Assembly: GCF_002099425.1 (NCBI RefSeq)
Contig: NW_018344004.1
Span: 6,483,001-6,547,000, forward strand
DNA from: Phascolarctos cinereus
Lineage: Eukaryota; Chordata; Mammalia; Diprotodontia; Phascolarctidae
Length of the DNA stretch: 64,000 bases
Direction of reading: 5' to 3'
Part shown: piece after piece, positions 24,076-34,990 of the stretch
How positions within the stretch are numbered: position 1 is the first letter of the stretch
Layout: each line of letters opens with the position of its first letter
Notes under the pieces: generated by a model
The model's input: only the letters and a program-made list of their open reading frames with translations
Databases searched by the model: none
Told to the model about the DNA's origin: nothing
Program-made: the position numbers and the translations under genes

Positions 24076-24344
24076 AATTTTCAAATTCATTATCAGGAAA
24101 TGATAAGGAACTTTTCATCCTTTAAAAACAAAAGATGAATCTCTACTATTTATCCAGGAATAAATTAGCCAACATAATTAAACTGAAGGTAAGCATTTAC
24201 TGAACAAAAAGGAGTACTCAGGTTGATTTCCTCATACGGTAAGCTGAGATGTTAAAACTTTAGTCCACACCTTCTCCCACTTGGATAGTGTAATGATACT
24301 GTGACTCTACACATGTAACTAAAGTAATATAAGTGGTTAAAGGA

Positions 24345-24515
24345 GAAAGAGCATGGGATTTGCATGCTAGAGGCATGGGTTTGAAACCTGATTTAATGCT
24401 TGCTTCCTGTTTTATTGGGTAAATAACTTATCTTTCTTAGATCTTTCTTACTTGCTTATACAAATGAGAGGGTTTGATTACATGACTTATAACATACTTT
24501 ATATTTTTCAATCTA
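24345..24515 (+). mobile_element. MIR/THER SINE
   Basis: AGAAAGAGCATGGGATTTGC, ATGGGTTTGAAACC, AATAACTTATC, a GAGAGGGTTTGATTACATGA segment and a terminal TTTTTCAATCTATGAA match head, CORE and 3' end of the therian CORE-SINE consensus. Confidence 0.6.
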
Positions 24516-25302
24516 TGAATTTTTTTTTTTTTGGTAAATAGCATTTTTGCCCAGTTACATGTCAAGAAAATTTTTAACATTCATTTTCACAAGATTTTGA
24601 TTGCCAAATTTTTTCTCCATTCTTCCCTTCCTTTCTCTCTTCTGAAAATGGTAGAAAGTTTGATATAGTTTATACTGTGCTATCATGTAAAACACATTTA
24701 CATAGTAATCACAGCTGTGAACGAAGAAACAAATCACAAGAAAAAAAAACACGAGAAAAATGAAGTGAGAAAAATATGCTTTGATCTGCATTCATAGTCT
24801 ATCAGTTCTTTATGTAGATATGAAAACTATTTTCCTTCATGAGTCCTTTGTCTTTGTCTTGGATCATTGTGTTGCTGAGAAGATCTGAGTCATTCAAAGT
24901 TGCTCATCACACAATGTTGCTGATACTGTGGACAATGTTTTCTTGGATCTGCTTATTTTACTTTGCATCACTTTGTACAAGCCCTTCTAGATTTTTTCTG
25001 AAACTGGACTATTTATCATTTCTTATTGCACAATAGTATTCCATTACATTTTTATACCATAGCTTGTTTGGCCATTTCCCAATTCCCATTCCCCTCAATT
25101 TTCATTATTTTGCCATCACAAAAATGGATGTTATAAATATTTTTGCACATGTATGTCTATTTCCCTTTTTTATGATATCTTTGGAATATAGACCAAGTAG
25201 CGGTATTGCTGGATCAAAGTTTGGTTGCCCTTTGGGCATGGTTCCAAATTGCTCTTCAGAAAGGTTGGATCAGTTCACAACTCCACCAAAATGTGTTAAT
25301 AG

Positions 25303-25428
25303 GCTCAGATTCTTATAATCTAGACACTGTTCAGAGTCTTATAATCTAGCCAATAGCTCACCAACATTCAGACTCTTTAAGAGTGTGCCCAATATGATGT
25401 TCTAATAATCCTTGTCTTTGGCTGAAAG
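25303..25428 (+). repeat. R-like terminal repeat, left copy
   Basis: Starts GCTCAGATTCTTATAATCTA and ends CTTTGGCTGAAAG; matches 27631-27780 with roughly ten mismatches and carries two copies of a 24-25 bp internal unit against three in the right copy. Confidence 0.85.
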
Positions 25429-27630
25429 AAGGTTTGGGTCAAATTCTTTTGAGCAAAATCTGTATGTTTGATATTGGGGACCCAGCACCCCTAAACCTCT
25501 AGATCTCATCATTTTGGTAGTCCATAAGGGGGAACTGCCTAACCCCTAGTTCTTATCTAGCCAAGACTCGAAGGTATGTAAGCCTTTTCCCCCTCCCTCC
25601 TTTCTTGCTCTGCAGTAGGGGTCCCTTTTCAAGCATGAAGGCTTGGAGGTGCTTTTGGGGCAGATAGTTATGAGGCTGTCTCTCACTTGGCCTGATGCTC
25701 TCAGGCATTTGGTCCACTGGGTCGGTTTGAGGCTGTGGACCTGGATACACATTCCACAGCACAGAACACAAGGATGGATGCCCTATTTAGAAGTGTATGC
25801 CCAATTCTTCCAAATCTTTTGGTATTAGGGAATTGAAGGAAACTGCAGTTGCTTTTTGGTTCCCTGAGGCTTACTTACTCCCTTCCCTCTCTACCCTTGA
25901 ATCCTCCTTCATGGAGGTTACAGGGAAAAGTTAGAACTGCTAAAATATCTTGGCAGATTCTGGAGGTTTTGTGATTGATCATTAAAGAATTTTGAAATAA
26001 CTCCTTACAACCCTGGTCACTCCTTTCCCTTGAGTCAAGAGGGTATCCTTAACACCTCTCAAGGGAGAAGAAAGTTTCACCCTTTCCCCCTCACCTTAGA
26101 TTTTGCCCTCCTCCACCTGGGGAAAAGAAGGAGGGGGGAGGGGCAGAAGCTATAGCTGGGCCCCACTGGCAATGGCCTTGGGCCCTAGGGCAACCTTTGC
26201 CTGGAAACATCACCCAGGTTCAGCACATTCTGCTCAAGCTAAAGAAGCTAGCCTCCAAACTTGGGTAAGAACACTCTTTTAAATTTGTAGCTTTATCTGT
26301 TAATGATGAGATGTCAATTCTCTATGTAAAGTAATTTGGAAATGCATTTAACAAAACTGAAGTCACCTGATTGGTAATGGGTGTGTTTCAAGTTTCAAAT
26401 TGGTGAACTTTTTGTGTCAGTTATGTCAAGCAACTTTTCATAATTTGGTTACCACTGAAATAACTTGGCTATTGTTGGTTATTGTTTTAACTTGTAAACT
26501 TGACAAAAAGCTTGTTTGGGTTATGGCTTGCTGAGTGTATAGAAATCTCTAAGGAATGGCTTTTAAAATCAGGACAAAATTAAATTTGAGATGAATATCC
26601 TGGAAAAGTTTTTCCTAAACTGTGATAAATGAAACTTGCTGATTCAGGTAAAAGCTCATAGGATTTTATTTTGAGTTGTGTGATGGATCATAATAATCCA
26701 ACGATAATGAGAGAAATGCCACAAGTTACTCAGAGACGATATAATGCTGGTGGGAAGTCAGAATCAGGAAAAGCTGAGAGAACAATTTTAGCCTCAGTCT
26801 AAGATGGGATCCTCTTGGCTCACTTTCTCCATTATGTTCCTTTGAAAAGGAACGTTACCCACCTGACTATTCCTGAATAGGGCTATGAGGTGGATTTGAT
26901 ACTGCATGGTTGGAAAACTGAATTATCTGAATCCAAACAGAGCTAAGGATGTTTTATTTTGTCATATCTTGGCCCTGCAGTCTTTTTTGTCAGATTTGTG
27001 TCTTCCAGACTATGGGCTATTCACCTACAGTTGGTAGCAAACAGTGGGTACCAGTTAGTGTCTCCCCACTGTTCCCTGGATGCAGCCTGTGCTTCATTCC
27101 AGTCAACCTCCTCTTTGGGATCCCCTTAAGGCAGGGTCAACTCTATGCCCCTTGTCAGTTGGAAGCAGTTTCAGAAGCAGAGACCTTTGCCCCTTACACC
27201 AAAATAATTTGGGTCCCATTTGTCTGAGGGGCTATGATGGAGTTGGGATCTGTACCCCAGAAAGAAAAAAGCCTGGATTTTACCACATGGCCAAAACTCT
27301 GGTGTTCCCCGAGTCTATAATCCTATCAACTGGCCTTTCATTGTGGCTACAAATAATCTCCCATTCTGTTACTCTTAATCCATCCTAGCCCTCCATTGTT
27401 TTATCTCCCTAGGCCCTCAGCCTTTTCCCACCCTTAATCCTAGCTAGGCTCCATTTTCCCTTGGCCACTGTGGTCCAGGTCCCAGGACTTCTGTTCACCA
27501 TAGCTTACTGGCTACTCCCATCCAGATCATCCTTAGACCTCTCTTCCAGTCATCCCCAAATACTTGGCCACTCTTAGATGCCTCCCACAGTTTTTTCTGT
27601 ATATAAGGTCCATCTTGTCTCAATCAAAGT

Positions 27631-27780
27631 GCTCAGATTCTTATAATCTAGCCCATGCTTAGATTCTTAAAATCTAGCCACTGCTCAGATTCTTATAATC
27701 TAGCCAATAGCTCACTAACATTCAGATTCCTTAAGAGTCTGCCCAGTGATATTCTAATAAACCTTGTCTTTGGCTGAAAG
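27631..27780 (+). repeat. R-like terminal repeat, right copy, with poly(A)
   Basis: Preceded by a TATA box and followed by A9. Contains three tandem units each ending in ATCTAGCC. Confidence 0.85.
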
Positions 27781-29110
27781 AAAAAAAAAGTGCATTAATG
27801 TTCCAATTTTCCAACATCTTCTTCAACATTTATCTTTTTATCTTTTTGTCATATTACTCAATCTGATAGCTGTGAGGTGTTATCTCTGAATTATTTTAAT
27901 TTGTATTTCTCTAATCAAAAGTAATTTAGAGCACTTCTTCATGTTACTATAGATAGCTACAATTTCTTCATCTAAAAGCTGCCTTTTCGTATACTTTGAC
28001 TCTTTATCAATTGGGAAGTGGCTTATATTCTTATATATTGTACTGAGCTCTCTATATATTTTAGAAATGATACTTTTATCAGAGAAATTTGCTTCAACTC
28101 GTTTTCGGTTTCCTATTGCTAAATGTATTTGCCTCCATCCAATTCCCCTTGTTTATACTATTCTCTCTCTCTCCTTTCAACCTATCAATCCTCAAAAGTG
28201 ATTTTCTTCTGACTATCCCCTCCCACAATCTGCCTTCTATCATCCTTCTTCCTGTTATCCCTTCCCTTCCTACTTTCCTGTAGTGTAAGGTAGATTTCTA
28301 TAACCAATTTAGTGTCTGTATTATTTCCTCTTTGAATCAGTTCTATTAAAAAAGGTACACTCTCTCTCCTGTCCCATCTTCCCCTCCACTGTAAAAGCTT
28401 TTACTTGCCTTTTTTACATGAGATAATTTACCCCATTCTACCTCTCCATTTCCTCTTCTCTCAGTACATTCCTCTCTCATCCCTTAATTTTGTTTTATAG
28501 ATATCATACCTTATATTCAACTCACACCTGTTCCCTCTCTATATATATACTCCTTCTAACTGCCATAATAATAGGAAAAAAAATATTAAGAGTTACAAGT
28601 ATCATCTTCCCATGTATGAATGTGAATAGTTTAACCTTACTAAGTACCTTATGATTTCCTTTTCCTCTTTACCTTTTTATGCTTCTCTTAAGTTTTATAT
28701 TTGAAAGTCACATTTTTTATTTGACTCTGGTCTTTTCGTCATGAATGCTTGAAAGCGCCCTATTCTATTGAATATCTATTTTTTTCCCTTGAAGGATTAT
28801 ACTCAACTTTACAGGGTAGGTGATTGTTGGTTGCAATTCTAGCTCATTTGTCCCCTAGAATATCATATCCCATGCCCCCTGATCCTTTACGTAAAAGCTG
28901 CTAAATCTTGTTTTATCCTGATTCCTCCATACTTGAACTGTTTCTTTAAGACTGCTCTGAAATTTGGCTATAATATTTCTGAGAGTTTTAATTGTAGGTT
29001 CTCTTTTTGGAGGTGATCAGTGGAATCTCTCAATTTCTAATTTTATCCTTTGGTTCCAGAATATCAGAATAGGTTTCTTTGATAATTTATTGAAAGATGT
29101 TGTCCAATGT

Positions 29111-29554
29111 CATGCAATAAATAATATTGTTAAACTGAACCCTTCTCAGCATTACAAGGATCTAAGACATCTCCAGAGGCCTCAGGATGGAAAATGCTAT
29201 CCACATCCAAAGAAAGAACTACAGAAGTCAAATCGCTATCACTTATTTCTACCTTCTGTTGAGTTTTGTTTCATCTTTCTGATGGTTCCTCCTATTGGTT
29301 TTAATTTTTACTTCCAAATTCAGTAAGGTGAAAATATGCTTCATGGGTATGTAAATGTAAAGCCTATATCAGATTGTGTGCTGTATTGGGGACGGTGCAG
29401 GGGAGGAAGGGGGAGAAAAATTTCCAGCTCAAAAGCATATGGAAGTGATGGATGATAAATCAAAATAAATTAATAAAATAAAAAAAGACAAGACAAAGAA
29501 AGAAAGAAAGAGAAAGAAAGAAAGAAGAAAGAAAGAAAAAAAGAAAGAAAGAAA

Positions 29555-29635
<81 letters not shown>

Positions 29636-29640
29636 AAAAA

Positions 29641-29692
<52 letters not shown>

Positions 29693-29740
29693 GAAAGGAA
29701 GGAAGGAAGGAAGGAAGGAAGGAAGGAAGGAAGGAAGGAA

Positions 29741-29828
<88 letters not shown>
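29111..29828 (+). mobile_element. Short 5'-truncated L1 3' end with microsatellite tail, nested in L1 ORF1
   Basis: Plus-strand L1 3' UTR (about 29111-29480: TTAAACTGAACCCTTCTCAG, CTAAGACATCTCCAGAGG, GTTCCTCCTATTGGTTTTAA) followed by an A-rich tail that has grown into a 350-bp GAAA/GGAA array. The TSD GAAAGATGTTGTCCA (29092-29106) reappears as GAAAGATGCTGTCCA (29829-29843), and the host L1 ORF1 continues after it. Confidence 0.9.

Positions 29829-29834
<6 letters not shown>
29484..29834. repeat. (GAAA)n/(GGAA)n microsatellite, about 350 bp
   Basis: Long GAAA array with a GGAA block at about 29693-29742. The 175-residue minus-strand frame across it is a Phe-Leu-Ser repeat and not a protein gene. 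Confidence 0.97.
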
Positions 29835-29835
<1 letters not shown>

Positions 29836-30733
29836 GCTGTCCAGGTCCTCCCTTTTATTATGACTTCCAGGTATTCCAGTGATTCTGGTATTGATTCTCC
29901 TCAATCTATTTTTTCGGTTCAATTGTTTATCCCATGAGGTATTGTACATTTTTTCCCATTTTTTCATTATTTGGAATTTCTTTGATTGATTCATCATGTC
30001 TCATAGGGTCATTAGCTTCTACTTGCCCAATTCTAACTTTTAAGGTGCTGTTTTCCTCAATTAGCTTTTCTAATTTCTTTTCCATTTGGCCAATTGTACT
30101 TTTAAGGAATTCTTTTCTTCAGTAGATTTTGGTATTTCCTTTTCCATTTTTCCAATTCTACTTTTAAAGCAGTTTTCCAAGCTGTTGATTCTTTTTCATA
30201 ATTATCTTGCATCAGTCTCATTTCTTTTTCCCATTTTTCTTCTATCTCTTTTGTATGATGTTAAGCTCTTTTTTTCCCTCTTTTATGAGTTCTTTCTGGG
30301 CTTGAGACAACTTCTTATTTTTCTTTGAAGTTTTGCACATAGGTGTTTTGATCGACTTACTTGTCCTCTTCTGAGTTTGTGTCTTGGTCTTCTTTGTCTC
30401 AGTAATAAATTTCTATCATCAGATTCCTTGTTTTCATTGTTGGTTTTGTTCATCTTTTTATTTTTTTTTAATTTGCCCTTTTCCTTTCTTTTAAATTTGA
30501 GCTCTGCTTGCAGGGTGGAAGGGGCACTGTCTCAGACTTCTTGTGCCAGTGGCTGCAGGCCCTAGCTGTTTACCTGATGTTGTGCTGATGTTGCCATGAG
30601 GCCCATGGGGGACCTTTTATCTGGTACTGTGCTGAGGGCATGAGGTGTGGGTAGTTGGCACTGCTAGAGACTGGAATGATCTGGCAGCTTACCTCACGCT
30701 AAGTTGGAAACCCAGTGGTAGTTTCTGACATGT

Positions 30734-31045
30734 GCTGAGACCTGGTGGGGTGTTTCTTCATTTCCCTGGGACTATGCTGAAGAAGATGGTAGTCTGCCTT
30801 CTGGAAGCAGCATGTTTTCCTAGAGCTATGCTGAAGCACATGGTGGTCTGGCCACTATGGGATGCCTATTTGTCCAGAGCTGTGCTAAAGCATATGAATG
30901 TCTGGCCTCTGGAGGATTCCAATTTGCCCAGGCCTACTCTGAAGCATGTAGGGGTTCTCAGAGATGGAGTCTGCTAGTTCCCCTTGCTAGGCTGAGGCAT
31001 GTGGGGGTTCTGGTATTGGCATTTGCCTGCTCCACTACACTGAGT
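30734..31045 (-). repeat. 54-bp tandem monomers in L1 5' UTR
   Basis: The plus-strand landmark GCTGAAGCA(T/C) recurs at 30776, 30830, 30884, 30938 and 30991, a period of 54, 54, 54 and 53 bp; a weaker one precedes at 30734. It lies in the 5' UTR of the minus-strand L1. Confidence 0.85.
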
Positions 31046-31455
31046 ATAAGGATGTCCTGTTGGCTTGCTGAGGTGGGGATTGCTGCTGACTTGTTGGGAT
31101 GCTTCCTGTTCTGGTCTATACTCTCCTTTTACCCAAATGGCATTAATCTTTCTTGCTCATCTTCTAAGTTTCTTGGGTCAAATAATTGTTTCACCCCATC
31201 TTTTTCCTGGTTCTGCTATTTCAATATTTGTATAAAGGTGTTATTTTATGGTTGTTTGGAGGTGAATAAGGAAGCATTACAGTGATTTATTGCTTACTAG
31301 ACCATCTTGACTGAAGTAAGTTTTAATAGCAGAAAGACCTTGTTACGTTGTAAGATTTTTCTTACCATGCATCCTTATATCCATAAGTCTGAGACCTCAT
31401 CCAAAGACTTCTTTATACACTGCCAACTGAATCTAGATTAAAAAAAATGATTTGA

Positions 31456-31621
31456 GGGGCAGCTAGGTGGTTCAGTGGATAGAGCACCAGCCCTGAAGTC
31501 AGGAGACCTGAATTCAAATCTGGCCAAAACACTTGACACTTATTAGCTGTGTGACCCTGGACAAGTCACTTAACCCCAATTGCCTAAAATAAATAAATAA
31601 AATTTTTTTAAAAAATAAAAG
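31456..31621 (+). mobile_element. tRNA-derived marsupial SINE (WSINE1-like), with TSD
   Basis: Starts GGGGCAGCTAGGTGGTTCAG, B box GAATTCAAATC, then TTAGCTGTGTGACCCTGGAC and TCACTTAACCCCAATTGCCT, then an A-rich tail. TSD AAATGATTTGA at 31445-31455 and 31622-31632 is perfect, so this copy is relatively young. Confidence 0.97.
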
Positions 31622-31870
31622 AAATGATTTGATTGTGCCTTTCCTTTTGCTTGTCCCAAGCATGCTTTGTTCCGATTGCTCTGAGAATCATAATTTCTGG
31701 TTATGTCACTGTGTACAGCATATTTTTTTTAATGTAGGAGCAGGCCCAGAATAATCTAAATTCACCCAACAATTCCTGCTATTAGCATTTGATCCCTGCA
31801 TTTTTGTCATCTTTGGCCAGGGCTGTTTTAGTACGGTCTAAATTGCAGTAACAAGACAAGACTGTAAACT

Positions 31871-32914
31871 TTTTTTTTTAATTTCACATTTTTATTTAAA
31901 GTTTTGAGTTCCAAATCCTATTCCCCATTCCCTGAAACAGTAATTAATCAGATATAGGTTATACATGTGCAATTATATAAAACATTTCTAGTATTAATAG
32001 TATTAATTTTGTACAAGAAGATTTCAATGAAAGAAAATAAATGAAAGAAAGTGAAAAATAGCATACTTCAGTCTGTATTCAATTAGTATCATTTCTTTCT
32101 CTGGAGGTGGATAGTATGCTTCATCACTAGTCCTTTAGGATTGTCTTGGATCATTGTACTGGTGAGAATAGCTAAATCTTTCACAATTTTTCATGGAACA
32201 ATATGACTGTTACTGTGTAGATTCTGTATTCACTTCACTATGCATCAGTTCATGTAAGTCTCTCTAGGTTTTTCTGAAACCATATTTCTTGTCATTTCTT
32301 GCAGCACAATAATATTTTATTACAAATTATATACCTTGGCTTATTTAGCCATTCCCCAATTGATGGGCATCCCTTTGATTTCTAATTCTTAGCCACCAGA
32401 AAAAGACCAGTTTTGCATATATGTATATGTATGTGTATATGTGCATGTATATATGTGTGTATATGCATGTATACCTATGTATATATGTACATATATGTAC
32501 ATTCACACATATATACATATGCATACACACATATATATGTATGTGCGTGTATGTACATATATATGTGTGTGGGTGTAGTATATTTGGGTCCTTTTCCATT
32601 TTTGTTTTGTCTTTTTTGGGATACAGTCTTACAGTGGTATTGCCAGATCAAAGGATATGCACAGTTTTATAGCACTTTGGGAATAGTTCCAAATTGCTCC
32701 CCAGAATGGTTGGTCAATTTACAACTCTACCAACAGTGCATCAGTGTCCCGTTTTTCCCACATCCCCTCCTAAATCCAACATTTTCCTTTTCTTGTCACA
32801 TTAGCCACTCTGATAGGTGTGAAGTGGTACCTCAGATTTGTTTTCATTTTTGTTTCTCTGATCGATAATGATTTAGAGCATTTTTATATGATTATACGTA
32901 GCTTTGATTTCTTT
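31871..32914 (-). mobile_element. 5'-truncated L1 LINE 3' end
   Basis: Begins with poly(T) (tail on the minus strand), then 3' UTR and ORF2 C-terminus (CATTCCCCAATTGATGGGCA, GGGATACAGTCTTACAGTGG, TGATAGGTGTGAAGTGGTAC on the plus strand). A candidate TSD is AAGACTGTAA (31858-31867) and AAGACTATGA (32915-32924), two mismatches apart. A TATG/CATA microsatellite at about 32412-32580 lies inside. Confidence 0.88.
32412..32580. repeat. TATG/CATA microsatellite
   Basis: Imperfect TATG, TGTA and CATA units inside an L1 3' end. The three frames crossing it (32345-32599, 32413-32868, 32421-32672) consist mainly of Tyr, Ile, Cys, Met and His runs and are artefacts. Confidence 0.9.
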
Positions 32915-32924
32915 AAGACTATGA

Positions 32925-33289
32925 TCATATCTCACTAGTTATAGGTTGAGTCTAACATACTTCTACAGGTCAATAATGTTTATTCTTCTAAGATATTTCA
33001 CAAAAGTTTAATGTGAACAGCAATTCCTTTAGTCTCCAAATCTAACAAATATGTTTCCCTAAGAGTATAAGGTCTTCACTTAGTCCAATTCATTATATTT
33101 CAGACTGAATCAACCTTTAACACTTATTCAGTAATGTTAAACAATGTATCAATCGTAATAACTCCTCTGTATATAATTTCAATTAGCTATAAATAAAATA
33201 ATTTTCAAGACCAATTAGAAATTTAATTATTCTGCATGCCTTCTGAGGGTTTCATAATATAGTTTTGTATAATAGCTTCCTAGCCCATA
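32925..33289. other. No feature recognised
   Basis: AT-rich, no supported feature. Confidence 0.4.
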
Positions 33290-33440
33290 GCTTTGGTTCT
33301 GGAAGGAAACTTAGAAATTATCTAGCCCAATTACTTCATCTTACAGGGAAAAGAAAAAAGAAAAAAAAAGAAAAAAAACTTAGGCCCATAGTAACTAAAT
33401 TACTTTTCTTTGCCCACACAGATAGTGTATTCATGGATTT
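33290..33440 (+). mobile_element. MIR/THER fragment
   Basis: TTCTGGAAGGAAACTTAGAA, ATTATCTAGCCCAATTACTT, CATCTTACAGGG and ACTTAGGCCCATAGTAAC follow a familiar therian repeat order (gctggaagggaccttagagatcatctagtcca ... ttacagatgaggaaactgaggccc). An A-rich stretch interrupts it. Confidence 0.5.
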
Positions 33441-34289
33441 CATGTTTCTCTTTGAATTAGAAGGAAGTTTGTCATAGAAGAAATGTAAAACAAACAAACA
33501 AAAAAGCTGTCCCATACTTGGTATCCACATTCTACACAATGTTTCTGTGAGATGTAATTGTGTTACTCATTAATGAGACAGAGAAATGAGCTGTAATTAG
33601 GCTTTTTTAGTACTTAATCCTCCTTAGGTTTAGAGAATAAGCCCAGTTACAAGTATATGTGAATCTAAAATTTTAAATTAGTACTTGGAATGAGGGTGAG
33701 TTAGAGAGTGGTTGCTGGGCTAGAAAGCACAAATGCATTTGCTATTTTATATTTTAGGTTTTTATGTCCAAGTGACTAATAAAAAGTCTAGTCAATAATT
33801 CTTGTCTTGACTATGGAAAATATTAGGCTCATTTAGGTATTTTTTGTGAATTACACAGTTGAAAATGATCTTGATATTGCAAGTAGGTCACCTCATGGAG
33901 TATTCGCAGAATTGCCATTCATGGTTAGGATCACATTGTCTGCAACAAGAAATGGCAAATCTAAGTGTGCTCTATAAGATGGACCTAAATTACAAGAATA
34001 AGCAAGTCAGAAAGATTATACTTGCAATACCACTTTGGGAGAAGACGTTAATTCCAAATGGTTATTGATTATATTGTCTCCTTAACTGAAAAAAAAAACT
34101 CCCTGAATTTTTTGGCCGTCCTCAAATTTGAAATTCAGCCTTCAGAGGTAGATGATAGCTATTTCCTTGTGTAGACACAAAATCTCCTGGTGATAACACA
34201 GGGTAGTATTATGCTTTATATATCATTAATAACTGAATTAAAAATTGTTTGGTCAATTCATCATCACAAGACAGTAGATCTAGCACTGC
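33441..34289. other. No feature recognised
   Basis: AT-rich; short shadow frames only. Confidence 0.4.
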
Positions 34290-34440
34290 AAGGCATGTTA
34301 GAGGTTTTAAGGTACAACTCATTCATTTTACAGATGAGGAAAGGGAAGCCCAAAGAGATGAAGTGACTTACATCACATGTGTAAAAAATGGCAGTGTCAG
34401 AGACAAACAAATCCAGTTCCACTAACTATAAATTTAAAGC
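34290..34440 (+). mobile_element. MIR-like CORE-SINE fragment
   Basis: ACAACTCATTCATTTTACAG, ATGAGGAAAGGGAAGCCCAA, AGATGAAGTGACTTACATCA and AAATCCAGTTCCACTAACT are the standard 3' half of this family. A second weaker copy of a related start (AGGAGCCTTAGCAGTCATCT) follows at about 34460. Confidence 0.6.
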
Positions 34441-34764
34441 ATGTTCAAAAAATCTGAGAATAATAGGAGCCTTAGCAGTCATCTAATCCAATCTGTACCT
34501 TGATATTGGGGATAAGGGAGTAGACCATGATTTAATTGGCATAGGGAATTCTTGGGTGAGAAATCTCCCTCCATGTATACAGTCCAATACCTTTTCTGAG
34601 ACTATGTCTTCAAGAGTTTCCTAGAACACTAAGAAGTTGAATGAGTTGCTCAGGATCACACACAAAGTATATTTTAGAAGTAGGGCTTGAATGAATCTAA
34701 TGCCTTTTTGATTTAGGGTCCTGGCTCTCTATGTTACCTTTCACCTTAACAGTACTGAAAATCA

Positions 34765-34990
34765 CAAACTATGGAAGCTTCACAATTTATAAACTGATTT
34801 CATATTATCTCACTTATACCTTATAACAGTCCTATGAGTTAAATGATAAATGGTGTGACTATTATTATGCCCACTCTACTGGTGAGAAATCTGAGGCTGA
34901 AGGAGATTAATTGATTCACCAAAGGCAGCAAAGTTAATAATTGGTGGAAATGTAGTTCAAACTCAGGATTTCTTACTCCCGGTTCAATTC
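34765..34990 (+). mobile_element. MIR SINE
   Basis: CACAATTTATAAACTGATTT, TATTATCTCACTTATACCTT, ATAACAGTCCTATGAG, ATTATTATGCCCACTCTACT, AAATCTGAGGCTGAAGGAGA and TTCAAACTCAGG give the MIR order. Confidence 0.75.

Larger units (their letters stand above)
25303..27789 (+). mobile_element. Retroposed LTR-element transcript (R-U5-internal-U3-R-poly(A)), fossil
   Basis: A 2.5-kb insertion in a minus-strand L1. It begins with an R-like block (25303-25428) and ends with the same block (27631-27780) followed by nine A. A TATA box (TATATAAGG, 27600-27608) lies 31 bp before the second R start, and AATAAA (27756-27761) lies 19 bp before the poly(A). Thus the left end has R without U3 and the right end has U3-R without U5, as in the RNA and not in a provirus. 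A purine run at 27259-27271 may be the polypurine tract, placing U3 at about 27272-27630. The flanks GTGTTAATAG and GTGCATTAATG look like a TSD. The interior shows no gag, pol or env motif that I recognise; broken or non-coding, family unknown. By-eye R divergence of about 8% suggests considerable age. Confidence 0.75.
24519..31312 (-). mobile_element. L1 LINE with 5' end, RT region absent (HAL1-like), split by two insertions
   Basis: The L1 lies on the minus strand. 3' poly(A), 3' UTR and ORF2 C-terminus occupy 24519-25302 and 27790-28120. There it passes directly into the inter-ORF spacer (about 28130-28600), ORF1 (28640-29110 and 29835-30460; the remnant shows NRKNRLRRINTRITGIPG, the L1 ORF1 'ENRxRRxNxRIxGIPE' hallmark) and the 5' UTR (30460-31312), ending at GACCATCTTGACTG, the complement of the 'gccaagatgg' 5' tip. 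Endonuclease and RT are absent. An LTR-element retrocopy (25303-27789) and a short L1 (29111-29828) sit inside it. Confidence 0.85.

Noticed and set aside
26949-27388. Two overlapping plus-strand frames (92 and 102 residues)
   Set aside because: They lie in the interior and U3 of the LTR-element retrocopy and show no domain that I recognise; treated as part of the fossil.
25303-27789. Ordinary provirus or a host processed pseudogene
   Set aside because: Not an ordinary provirus, because the left end lacks U3 and the right end lacks U5 and carries poly(A). Not a host gene copy, because the same block is present at both ends with TATA before the right-hand one.
29470-29997. 175-residue open frame, the longest in the window
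   Set aside because: It is a Phe-Leu-Ser repeat produced by the GAAA/GGAA microsatellite plus a little L1 ORF1; not a gene.
30377-31285. Overlapping frames including one of 142 residues
   Set aside because: They run antisense through the 5' UTR and ORF1 start of the minus-strand L1; the repetitive composition comes from the 54-bp monomers.
31456-31530. tRNA-like A and B boxes
   Set aside because: They belong to a SINE head with a TSD and A-rich tail, not to a tRNA gene. The same applies to 3721, 45319 and 50912.
32345-32868. Three overlapping frames rich in Tyr, Ile, Cys and Met
   Set aside because: TATG/CATA microsatellite inside an L1 3' end.
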